From: a virus
DNA length: 42,538 bases
Reading direction: 5' to 3' (one strand)
IMG/VR virus record: IMGVR_UViG_3300046009_004474
Span: 1-42,538 of that record
Positions 10,501 through 16,798 of the stretch are shown one piece after another. The position numbers and the translations under genes were made by a program. Every line of letters begins with the position of its first letter. The first letter of the stretch is position 1. Below the pieces are notes generated by a model. The model was not told where the DNA came from and did no database searches. It saw nothing but the letters and a program-made list of their open reading frames with translations.

Positions 10501-10808
10501 TGGCAACACTGATACCTGGAACCATAGACTCTGTATTGCAAACAACAGGTCGTGACCCAATGTTCAACTACAGGTCATCCGGTTATTCATCTAATTTCTT
10601 TGATGGGGTTCCTGCTGTTGCTTTCGCTAAGAAACTCCAAGGGTCTGCAACCACGCTTGGTGGGTTGACAAATGACAACTATACATACTCTAAGCAAGAC
10701 TGGAGAAACAACACAGGTCTTGTTTGGTTTTCTAACACGTTAGGCATGAGGAACCTCCTTGAGATTATGGGAGGTGATTTACCTGCCAGATCGAAACCGA
10801 GGGAATAA
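7554..10808 (+). CDS. Internal virion protein D (gp16-like) without a visible transglycosylase domain
   Basis: This 1084-residue protein occupies the gp16 slot (T7 gp16 is 1318). The C-terminal two thirds resemble gp16: for example KTLAQFRSFVLTAYEKQLLH and the C-terminal AFAKKLQGSA and NNTGLVWFSNTLG segments. T7 gp16 starts with a soluble lytic transglycosylase domain of about 150 residues. Here the N-terminus is a Q/E/P-rich segment leading straight into helical repeats and a hydrophobic stretch (about 140-200), with no catalytic E-S or G-x-M-Q-x-x-P pattern. Peptidoglycan hydrolysis during ejection would have to come from elsewhere, such as the spike or another internal protein. It ends at TAATG, overlapping the tail-fibre start. 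Confidence 0.88.
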   Translation: MDTQQQEQPAVINSTDFPAVTTIPNIEKERLQQEAEKAKPSFTDAFKISRDLDAALPAIERLRAGTQHLHDENFRLSQEDWDVKTQGINPENLPSLLDAKSSEHFDSILRRIKLEQDAEKQIASMGFTGTGARLLANLFDETALGLTIASEGLASPWIAASKAGSFARIAKSAIVGGSVNAGLEGLVQQSSEARDANNILWAAAAGSILGPLAYRGIKGADELPDTSRALQGISESIQRETLGNGGVDTAGAMRATVVPDLPYDMPVDDAIARMANEHSGLQELPWYLGGKTVGKALDATRFSLAGLMKKSEWNTSRYIAKNFLEDGVDGGDITSSLIQHTEFNHLMSGYARVRNDAYKGWKVEQGKTTNPFRIFSDAEARQEFNVQVARAVRGEDIESPFVKQVAAQIADDNKRIVGMLKKAGVEGFENVSEDPHYLSRIWQSEKMHGFNARYGGDATRGLISGAIRSAVPEIEEELASRLSKAIFNRFTKGTGAEGFNLQRLFGNERYDDIEEFLLDSGVAANDVETLLYSLRNAAKVEGKGVPSRAKRRVLLDENFGMHMKDGSGNTEFRRVSELFEEDADRLHSSYVRQMTGYYALAMKGVKSRADWNRLTRRMADEAVGSAKMTEKLQREMDKADFIYDTLIGRPPKDSLRDKHPEMARYLSMVRDHEFLVSMGQTGWAQIPEFAAVVSQLGVRSIMTHVPGFKEIINIFRKGDIEQTAKPLFNEINDLLGGFGVGRILHQPDARHLDVTEVMGNNKGWFDSTIGKLDTAQQYGKRVISDVSGMAPITLLLEKIAVVGIAQKFTRMAFKPTKANMARMQSLGLSEEMLGRVLNQIRQHSTTENSLMSGPKVKTLGLQQWDDEDAFTAFKYASNRWAARMVQQNMFGETNPFFSTELGKTLAQFRSFVLTAYEKQLLHNIRMHDGETLAYALGSTFLAGLAYSGQTYINSIGRKDEQKYRDKMLSPEKIGAAAFSRSGMATLIPGTIDSVLQTTGRDPMFNYRSSGYSSNFFDGVPAVAFAKKLQGSATTLGGLTNDNYTYSKQDWRNNTGLVWFSNTLGMRNLLEIMGGDLPARSKPRE

Positions 10809-12478
10809 TGGCTAATTCGTATGTGGAATACACAGGTAATGCAGTAACTAACTTGTTCTCTGTTCCATTTCCTTATTTAGATAAAGCACATGTCAAGGCT
10901 AGTGTGAATGGTGTGGATGCTGTGTTCAGGTGGGAATCCCCCAACACAGTGACCATCATCCCTACGCCAGCTAACGGTGCTACTGTCTTTATCAGCAGGA
11001 ATACACCTAAGGATACACCCCTGATTGACTTTCAAGATGGGGTGATTCTGACAGAGACTGATCTTGATATTTCATTTCTACAGAACTTCTATCTGTGTCA
11101 AGAACTCACAGATAAGTATGAACAGGTAATCAACGATGCTGCTGTAAGGGTGGCTACGGGTTCAGGGATAATCACAACACCCTCAGCCAACATAGCAGAC
11201 CAGATTGTAGCTGATGTGGTTGAATCCGGTCTCTACACGGAGCTATCAACAAGGATTGCTGACCTTGATGCTTTAGGTGAGGTAGTCGCACAGGACGCTG
11301 TTTATCGGACAAATACTGATGGAACAATCCAAACGTTGACCTCAAGAATCACCACGTTGGAAGAGAATGGTGGAACATCGGTTGAGACTCAAGCTTCTAT
11401 TGATGCTTTAAAAGCTCAGTACACAGTTAAGATTGATGTTGATGGTTACGTTGCTGGATACGGTTTAGCAGCTTACACAAACAATGATGGAACACATACG
11501 TCCAGCTTTGTGATACGGGCTGATACTTTTACCATAGTTGCACCTGGGGTTACACCTGTGGTTCCATTCACAGCTGGTGTTGTTGGTGGAGTCTCGACGG
11601 TTGGTATCAATGGTCAGTTGATTGTTGATGGAACTATCTATGGTGATTCCATTGCTGCTGGGGAGATTGGTGCGACACATATCACAACCAACAACCTAGC
11701 AGCTATTAATGCTGACCTTGGGGTTATTACAGCTGGTTCTATTACGTTTGACTATGGGTCATCCAGAAAGTTTGAGATTGATAAAACAGGGTCGTATCCT
11801 GTGTGGTATGGGGTTGGGGCTAAGAACGATACTAATGGTATCTTCTATGTTAAGACCGATGGTACAGCTAAGTTCAAGGGTGCTATAGATGCTGGGTCTG
11901 GTCAGTTCACTGTGGATTCTGCGGGTAATGTTGAGGCTAAATCTATTACGATTAGAGACTCAGGGAATAACATTATCTTGTCCTCAGGTGGTGGTTTAGG
12001 TACATCCATAGTTGGGAACACACAGTTAGACCGCGCGTCCGCTAATAAACTATCTGTGGGTGAGTTAGACATCCAAGGTAATGCCGTATCACTATCAGCA
12101 GCTGCTGTTACAGCTGGTCAAGTAACACTCCCGCTTTATACCTGGACAACAATACAAACCTTAAATACAGGGGTTGTGTCCACAACCGTTGACTCAAAGA
12201 TACTCGCATCGTTTGGCGCTGAACTGGAAGCATCTAGTAACAGCCCAACAGGTGGTGCTGTAATCAACCTAAGGTTGTTAGTGAATGGGTCTGTTGTGTA
12301 CGGTCCATTGTCAGCTATTTATGGAGAACCAACTGCTTTCAGTTTGGTTTCTGCGGCTACAATGTTCACACTCCCAGCTGGTCAGAACTATTCTATTCAA
12401 CTGCAAGTAGATAAGGACTACTCAGATAATGGGTATGCCCGGAATAGATATATTAATACCTTGGGGATTAAAAAATAA
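10808..12478 (+). CDS. Tail fibre with gp17-type N-terminal anchor and lambda gpJ-like middle
   Basis: Residues 1 to about 150 form the T7 gp17 tail-attachment domain, recognisable by MANSYVEYTGNAVTNLFSVP, VFISRNTPKDTPLIDFQDG and FLQNFYLCQELTDKYEQ. A coiled-coil-prone segment follows (about 155-205). The part near 205-245 (QYTVKIDVDGYVAGYGLAAY then SSFVIRADTF) looks like the DUF1983/central-tail-fibre module of lambda gpJ-like proteins of siphoviruses. The rest is G/T/S-rich beta structure ending in a compact C-terminal domain. At 556 residues it matches T7 gp17 (553) in length but not in composition. No enzymatic motif is seen; it should be the adsorption fibre or an adaptor for it. Confidence 0.88.
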   Translation: MANSYVEYTGNAVTNLFSVPFPYLDKAHVKASVNGVDAVFRWESPNTVTIIPTPANGATVFISRNTPKDTPLIDFQDGVILTETDLDISFLQNFYLCQELTDKYEQVINDAAVRVATGSGIITTPSANIADQIVADVVESGLYTELSTRIADLDALGEVVAQDAVYRTNTDGTIQTLTSRITTLEENGGTSVETQASIDALKAQYTVKIDVDGYVAGYGLAAYTNNDGTHTSSFVIRADTFTIVAPGVTPVVPFTAGVVGGVSTVGINGQLIVDGTIYGDSIAAGEIGATHITTNNLAAINADLGVITAGSITFDYGSSRKFEIDKTGSYPVWYGVGAKNDTNGIFYVKTDGTAKFKGAIDAGSGQFTVDSAGNVEAKSITIRDSGNNIILSSGGGLGTSIVGNTQLDRASANKLSVGELDIQGNAVSLSAAAVTAGQVTLPLYTWTTIQTLNTGVVSTTVDSKILASFGAELEASSNSPTGGAVINLRLLVNGSVVYGPLSAIYGEPTAFSLVSAATMFTLPAGQNYSIQLQVDKDYSDNGYARNRYINTLGIKK

Positions 12479-12479
12479 A

Positions 12480-13106
12480 ATGTTTAATATAATATATGAA
12501 ACAACCTCCGGTAAAATAACAAGAGTTATTAGTAGTTCTTACTTAGATTTTGAACCAACATTATTGAACGGGGAGTCAAACCTAACATCAGAAGATTATG
12601 TTGACGATTCTCTGTTTTATATTAACCAAGAAACTGTTACTGCTTTCCCCAGTAAACCTTCTCAATATCACATATGGGATTGGACAAGTAAAACTTATAC
12701 CTTAAACACTCAGCAATTAAACCTTGCTAAAGAAAAGAAAGTAACAGAGATAGATAAGCTTCGAGGTTCAAAGGCTTTACAATCAGTAACTTACGATAAT
12801 AAAACCCTCGACGCAGACGCTCAAGCTCAGAGTAATATCAACGGGAAACTCCAAGAGATATTTGCTAGGGAAGCAATAAGTTTGCCTCTAGTCTCCGGTG
12901 AGATGTTCTGGAAAGATACTAATAATGTTATTCATTCTTGGAGTAACCAAACAGATTACAAACTATGGTTACAGGGTTTAGTTATTGCAATCTCATCAAG
13001 AAATACTCAGTTATATTCTATTGCTTGGACTAAAAAAGCTGAGGTAGAAGCGTTAACAGGTATTGACGACATACTCGCTTATGATATTAACTCAGGGTGG
13101 ACCTAA
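12480..13106 (+). CDS. Fibre-associated protein with a DUF4376-like C-terminal domain
   Basis: This 208-residue protein starts at the ATG immediately after the fibre stop. An upstream in-frame ATG at 12429 would overlap the fibre by 50 bases and is unlikely. The C-terminal half (VTYDNKTLDADAQAQSNING, later MFWKDTNNVIHSWSNQTDYK and AWTKKAEVEAL) has the layout of DUF4376: a D-A-x-S/Q-x-x-N-I helix, then W-x-x-x-x-N, then a basic helical tail. That domain is frequent in phage tail-fibre accessory proteins. The gene is more AT-rich than its neighbours. It may be a fibre chaperone or distal fibre subunit; the role is inferred from position. Confidence 0.75.
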   Translation: MFNIIYETTSGKITRVISSSYLDFEPTLLNGESNLTSEDYVDDSLFYINQETVTAFPSKPSQYHIWDWTSKTYTLNTQQLNLAKEKKVTEIDKLRGSKALQSVTYDNKTLDADAQAQSNINGKLQEIFAREAISLPLVSGEMFWKDTNNVIHSWSNQTDYKLWLQGLVIAISSRNTQLYSIAWTKKAEVEALTGIDDILAYDINSGWT

Positions 13107-13648
13107 TGAGTATCACAAACTCTACCTTAGCAGCTGACCTAAAGGCAATGGTTGACTTATGGAACACCAGAGAAACTCAAATGGTAAACTGGTTATCAGG
13201 GTCAGCTACAGGTGGACCTTCGAATGACGGAAAGTATCCACTAACTAATGCAGCGGGTACGACATACTACGTTGATTGTCCCGCTAAAATGGCAGCTACT
13301 ATTTCTAATTTAGTAACAGGGGTTGCTGCAAGTGCAACCTCAGCTTCCTCCTCAGCATCAGCTAGTGCCTCCTCAGCAACCTCAGCGTCAACCTCAGCAA
13401 CCTCAGCGTCAACCTCAGCAACCAATGCTGCAACCTCAGCAACCTCAGCCTCCACCCAACGTAGTCTAGCAGCGAATCATGAAGCTGCTTGTCTTAGTAT
13501 CTACGACGACATGAGAGCTTGGTACTTAGGTCCGGCATCAACAGCACCTACGGTTGATCTTAAGGGTAATCCCCTGATGGTTGGTGCTTTATATTTTAAT
13601 ACAACATCCAACACTATCAAGGTTTGGAATGGAACATCTTGGACATAA
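13106..13648 (+). CDS. Ala/Ser/Thr-repeat tail fibre component
   Basis: This 180-residue protein starts at the ATG overlapping the previous stop (TAATG). Residues about 75-118 are a low-complexity A-S-A-T/S-A-S-T-S repeat, the trimeric stalk type common in phage side-tail fibres. The C-terminus GALYFNTTSNTIKVWNGTSW is a frequent fibre motif after such stalks. The first 60 residues form a small globular N-domain. It probably forms a thin trimeric segment of the adsorption apparatus. The repeat is encoded by near-identical 15-18 base units (13330-13455) and could vary in length by slippage. Confidence 0.75.
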   Translation: MSITNSTLAADLKAMVDLWNTRETQMVNWLSGSATGGPSNDGKYPLTNAAGTTYYVDCPAKMAATISNLVTGVAASATSASSSASASASSATSASTSATSASTSATNAATSATSASTQRSLAANHEAACLSIYDDMRAWYLGPASTAPTVDLKGNPLMVGALYFNTTSNTIKVWNGTSWT

Positions 13649-13657
13649 GAGGGAACT

Positions 13658-13942
13658 ATGCCGGACAGATTATGTTGGACACACTTTCTGACCTTAGGTG
13701 GTATCGCGGGGTTCATCAGCCTTGGGTCAATACTCAAGGAGAAACACATGATTAGCTTTAGAGCAGCTGTAGGTAGGGTGATGTGTTCAATGGGCTTAGG
13801 AGGTAGTGCAGCTTTCCTAGGGTTTATATCCCCCAATGCGCCCTTCTATGTTCAGATGGGGTTGGCCTGTGGGTTGGCAACCTTAGGAACAGATGTGGTA
13901 ACCGCTATAGTACGGAAACGAACAGGAGTAGAACATGAGTAA
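13658..13942 (+). CDS. Probable holin
   Basis: This 94-residue protein has three likely membrane segments (about residues 10-26, 42-59 and 65-85) and a short charged C-terminus (RKRTGVEHE). It has a good Shine-Dalgarno (GAGGGA before ATG). It sits directly upstream of the small terminase, exactly where T7 places its class II holin gp17.5. Its expected job is to permeabilise the inner membrane late in infection and release the amidase encoded at 30345. Length and topology fit a class I/LydA-like holin better than two-helix T7 gp17.5. No spanin pair is evident nearby. Confidence 0.8.
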   Translation: MPDRLCWTHFLTLGGIAGFISLGSILKEKHMISFRAAVGRVMCSMGLGGSAAFLGFISPNAPFYVQMGLACGLATLGTDVVTAIVRKRTGVEHE

Positions 13943-14174
13943 AGCAACAGTTGAGCTGTTAGATCAATTACACGGTGGTATCGCTAAGTCGATGCTTGAA
14001 GAGTTGGATAGGTATAAGACCTCAGGTGAACCTGTACCTCCTCAGTTATACAGTAACATCATAAAGTTCTTAAAGGACAATGGTATTGAAGCAGAGATGA
14101 GTACAGGGAACAATACAGAGATTGATAGACTGTTTAGTTCATTACCCTTTAACCACTCACTAGCGGCTAATTAA
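13935..14174 (+). CDS. Terminase small subunit (gp18-like)
   Basis: This 79-residue protein (T7 gp18 is 89) overlaps the holin by 8 bases, with its ribosome site AGGAG inside the holin gene. The sequence pattern ELLDQLHGGIAKSMLEEL, then PPQLYSNIIKFLKDNGIEA, is typical of the T7-type small terminase: two helices and a K-F-L-K-D-N-G-I motif. It recognises the concatemer junction and regulates TerL. In T7 the large subunit follows directly; here a foreign-looking gene (14205-14564) intervenes. Confidence 0.9.
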   Translation: MSKATVELLDQLHGGIAKSMLEELDRYKTSGEPVPPQLYSNIIKFLKDNGIEAEMSTGNNTEIDRLFSSLPFNHSLAAN

Positions 14175-14204
14175 GTAACGTTAAAACATTTAGGATTGAT
14201 AACA

Positions 14205-14564
14205 ATGACAGACCATGAAATTGAAAAAGAAATCATTGAAAAAGGCTTAACAGCGCCGCGTGTAACGCCTGCTGATATTGAGGCGAATATTAAAGAAGAA
14301 CACTACTTCACTGCTGGTGATGCGCTTGTTCATGTGTATCAAGGCGGTCCAGCTTGGCAAGCAACGTCAACAGCAGTTGATCTACTGACTTTTTGTGTGC
14401 TGGTTTTAAACAACGGCTTTACTGTGACCGGCGAGTCAGCCTGTGCAAGTCCTGAAAATTTTGATGCAGAAATCGGCAGAAAGATTGCTCGCAGTAATGC
14501 GGTGCAAAAAATTTGGCCGTTGATGGGTTATGAGTTAAAGCAAGGGTTATATAAACGAGATTAA
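14205..14564 (+). CDS. N4 gp49 / Sf6 gp66-family protein inserted between the terminase genes
   Basis: This 119-residue protein begins at ATG 14205, with AGGATT upstream. The pattern I-x-x-x-H-Y-F-T-A-x-D (KEEHYFTAGDALVH), then LTFCVLVLNNGFTVTGESAC, ending in Y-x-L-K-Q-G-L-Y-K-R, is characteristic of the Phage_gp49_66 family. That family is small, common in phages and prophages and of unknown function. Codon choice (GCG, CGC, GGC) differs from the neighbours, where GCT, AGA and GGT dominate, and the gene splits the normally adjacent TerS and TerL. This suggests a recent acquisition as a moron. Confidence 0.82.
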   Translation: MTDHEIEKEIIEKGLTAPRVTPADIEANIKEEHYFTAGDALVHVYQGGPAWQATSTAVDLLTFCVLVLNNGFTVTGESACASPENFDAEIGRKIARSNAVQKIWPLMGYELKQGLYKRD

Positions 14565-14652
14565 TGACGACCTGAGGCTTACCCTAGGCTACCCTAGCTG
14601 GTAGACCCTAGGATGGCCTTAGAGAGGCTCTACGGAGCTTTAAAGGACTATT

Positions 14653-16278
14653 ATGGAACAGATCACATCCGACTTTAGGAACTTCCTTTGGATTGTATGG
14701 CAGCACCTTAACTTACCAGAACCAACAGCATTACAGTATGACATAGCGTCCTACCTTCAACACGGACCTAACAGGTGTGTCATTGAAGCTTTCAGGGGTG
14801 TTGGTAAATCTTGGGTAACCTCAGCGTTTGTACTTTGGGTGTTACTCAGAGACCCACAAAAGAAAATCCTTGTGGTATCAGCCAGTAAAGAACGTGCTGA
14901 TTCCTTCACAACATTTACCAGAAGGTTAATCAATGAGATACCCATCTTGGCTCATCTTAAGGCCGGACCTGAGCAGCGTGATTCGAGTATCGCGTTTGAT
15001 GTCGGTCCTGCTTTGGCAGCTCACGCTCCTAGTGTTAAGTCAGTTGGTATTACTGGTCAGATTGCTGGTAGTCGTGCTGATATTATTATTCCAGATGATA
15101 TTGAAACCCCGAAGAACTCCCTGACACAGTTAATGAGGGATAGACTCGCTGAGGCTATCAAGGAGTTTGACGCAGTATTAACACCTAAGGTTGACTCTCG
15201 TATCATCTACCTAGGGACACCCCAAACGGAAATGTCGGTGTACAACCTCTTACCAGAGAGGGGTTACGAGATACGGGTTTGGCCTGCTAGGGTTCCTAAA
15301 GACCCGCTAAAGTACAATGGACAGTTAGCACCCTATATTGAATCCTTAGGTCTACCCGAAGGACACCCAACAGACGTTGCTAGGTTCGATGACTTCGACC
15401 TGATGAAACGTGAGGCTTCCTATGGTAGATCAGGGTTTGCCTTACAGTTCATGTTAGATACAACCCTGAGTGACCAAGACAGACACCCATTGAAACTGGG
15501 TGATCTCATCGTGATGGACCTGGATACCACCAAAGGTCCAGTATCCGTGACATGGGCTAGTGGTCCTGACAGAACTATTCAGGATTTACCCTGTGTTGGA
15601 CTCCAAGGAGACCACTTCCATTCGCCAATGTTTGTATCCAGAGATAACTATGTGGATTACACAGGGTCTGTCATGGCGATTGACCCCTCAGGTGGTGGCT
15701 CAGATGAAACAGCTTATGCAGTAGTTAAGATACTGTTAGGTAAGCTTTATCTGGTTGCATCGGGTGGATTTACGGAAGGGTACTCGCAAGCAACACTAGA
15801 GGGACTTACTGACATCGCTAAGTTACACAATGTCAACTATTGCATTGTTGAACAGAACTTTGGTGATGGTATGTTCACTGAACTATTGAAACCAGTGATG
15901 TTCAGAAAACATAGATGTGCCATAGAGGAAGTCAGACACAGCACTCAGAAAGAGAAGCGAATCATTGACACCCTAGAACCACTCATGAATCAGCATAGGT
16001 TGGTAGTCTCTAAGGAACTCATTAAGAGGGACTACGAGGCAAACAGGGAGACCTTTGCTTACCAACTCTTCTATCAGATGTCTCGGATTACAAAGGACAG
16101 GGGTTCCCTTAAGCATGATGACAGATTAGAAGCGTTAGCTATGGCTGTCAGTTATTGGGTTGAACAGATGGCTAGAGATGAAGTTACAGCAGCAGAAGAC
16201 CATAGAAATACACTGGTTGAAATGGAGCTGGAAAGGTTCATGGAGAGTGCAACGCATTTCTATGATTTGATTGGATAA
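14653..16278 (+). CDS. Terminase large subunit (gp19-like packaging ATPase/nuclease)
   Basis: This 541-residue protein (T7 gp19 is 586) is the packaging motor. Walker A is AFRGVGKSW (residues 46-54) and Walker B ADIIIPDDIE (142-151). The C-terminal RNase H-like nuclease begins around VMAIDPSGGGSDETAY (near 340), and a later conserved acidic/basic stretch HDDRLEALAMAVSYWVEQMA lies near the end. It cuts concatemers and pumps DNA through the portal. The preceding 88 bases contain CCTAGG-type repeats and no separate gene. The phage promoter at 16279 starts at the base after its stop. Confidence 0.95.
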   Translation: MEQITSDFRNFLWIVWQHLNLPEPTALQYDIASYLQHGPNRCVIEAFRGVGKSWVTSAFVLWVLLRDPQKKILVVSASKERADSFTTFTRRLINEIPILAHLKAGPEQRDSSIAFDVGPALAAHAPSVKSVGITGQIAGSRADIIIPDDIETPKNSLTQLMRDRLAEAIKEFDAVLTPKVDSRIIYLGTPQTEMSVYNLLPERGYEIRVWPARVPKDPLKYNGQLAPYIESLGLPEGHPTDVARFDDFDLMKREASYGRSGFALQFMLDTTLSDQDRHPLKLGDLIVMDLDTTKGPVSVTWASGPDRTIQDLPCVGLQGDHFHSPMFVSRDNYVDYTGSVMAIDPSGGGSDETAYAVVKILLGKLYLVASGGFTEGYSQATLEGLTDIAKLHNVNYCIVEQNFGDGMFTELLKPVMFRKHRCAIEEVRHSTQKEKRIIDTLEPLMNQHRLVVSKELIKRDYEANRETFAYQLFYQMSRITKDRGSLKHDDRLEALAMAVSYWVEQMARDEVTAAEDHRNTLVEMELERFMESATHFYDLIG

Positions 16279-16299
16279 TTTTAAAACCCTGACCCGAAG
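16279..16299 (+). promoter_or_regulatory. Putative phage RNA polymerase promoter A (spike unit)
   Basis: TTTTAAAACCCT (16279-16290), then GACCCGAA, then G at 16299 as the inferred start of transcription. It is one of six copies of the element in which a G always lies nine bases after CCCT. It resembles the upstream half of T3 and gh-1 promoters (A-C-C-C-T-C-A-C). It serves the 41-residue ORF and the tailspike. Confidence 0.78.
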
Positions 16300-16313
16300 G
16301 GGAAAGGAAAGAA

Positions 16314-16552
16314 CCTTAGGATACTACCTTAGGTAATACCTTAGGTGTTACTCAAGGTGAACCTAAGGTTACTCCTTAGGTTTGACCTTAGGATACAGAC
16401 CTTAGGTTTGTTAGTTAATGTTATTACTAAATAATAGTAATCCTAAGGTAATACCTAAAGAGATACCTCATGTCAGACCTTGGGAGTTACCTTAGGTCTT
16501 AACCTTGGGAGTTACCTTAGGTATGACACAAGTCTCTTTAGGGTTCCTTAGG
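16314..16552. repeat. Array of CCTWAGG heptamers
   Basis: The 311-base stretch between TerL and the next ORF contains eleven copies of CCTTAGG or its complement CCTAAGG within 239 bases, plus CCTTGGG and CCTAAAG variants. There is no ORF. T7 carries arrays of CCTAAAG just inside its terminal repeats, and this array follows the terminase gene as the T7 right-end array does. A role in replication or packaging near the end is possible. An untranslated leader for the spike unit is an alternative. Confidence 0.8.
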
Positions 16553-16589
16553 TGTTTATGTTCAATGATGATTGATTAAAGGATTATTC

Positions 16590-16715
16590 ATGACAAAGTT
16601 AAAACGTAAGAGGGTAGTGCTGGTAATCCTATCAGTGGTCTTTATTGTTTCAGAATGGGGTGAGTTGTCTGTAGATAGTTTACTTAGACTAGCAACAGTC
16701 TTGGTGGGTCTCTAG
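16590..16715 (+). CDS. 41-residue putative single-span membrane peptide
   Basis: ATG at 16590 has AAGGA seven bases upstream. The product starts with a basic segment (MTKLKRKR) followed by a hydrophobic helix (VVLVILSVVFIVSEW, residues 9-23) and a second weakly hydrophobic stretch (SLLRLATVLVGL). The N-in positive charge pattern suggests an inner-membrane peptide. It lies between TerL and the spike, where T7 has small gene 19.5. No homologue is recognised; a lysis accessory or superinfection function would be guesswork. Confidence 0.6.
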   Translation: MTKLKRKRVVLVILSVVFIVSEWGELSVDSLLRLATVLVGL

Positions 16716-16798
16716 GGATTTAACAGAAGGAATTACGACAGGTGTACTTAAGGGTGTTAGACCTTGAGTGGACTCAAAGATTAACTTAAGGAGATTTA

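Noticed and set aside
12429-12479. Longer N-terminus for the DUF4376-like protein
   Set aside because: It would overlap the fibre gene by 50 bases; the ATG at 12480 follows the fibre stop as in neighbouring coupled genes.
16279-16305. The TTTTAAAACCCT element as a terminator hairpin
   Set aside because: The possible CCC/GGG stems are only 3-4 bp and differ between copies, no T tract follows, and the copies precede rather than end transcription units.
16314-16552. CRISPR array
   Set aside because: Repeats are 7-mers at irregular spacing in both orientations, without 20-40 base repeats, uniform spacers or cas genes.
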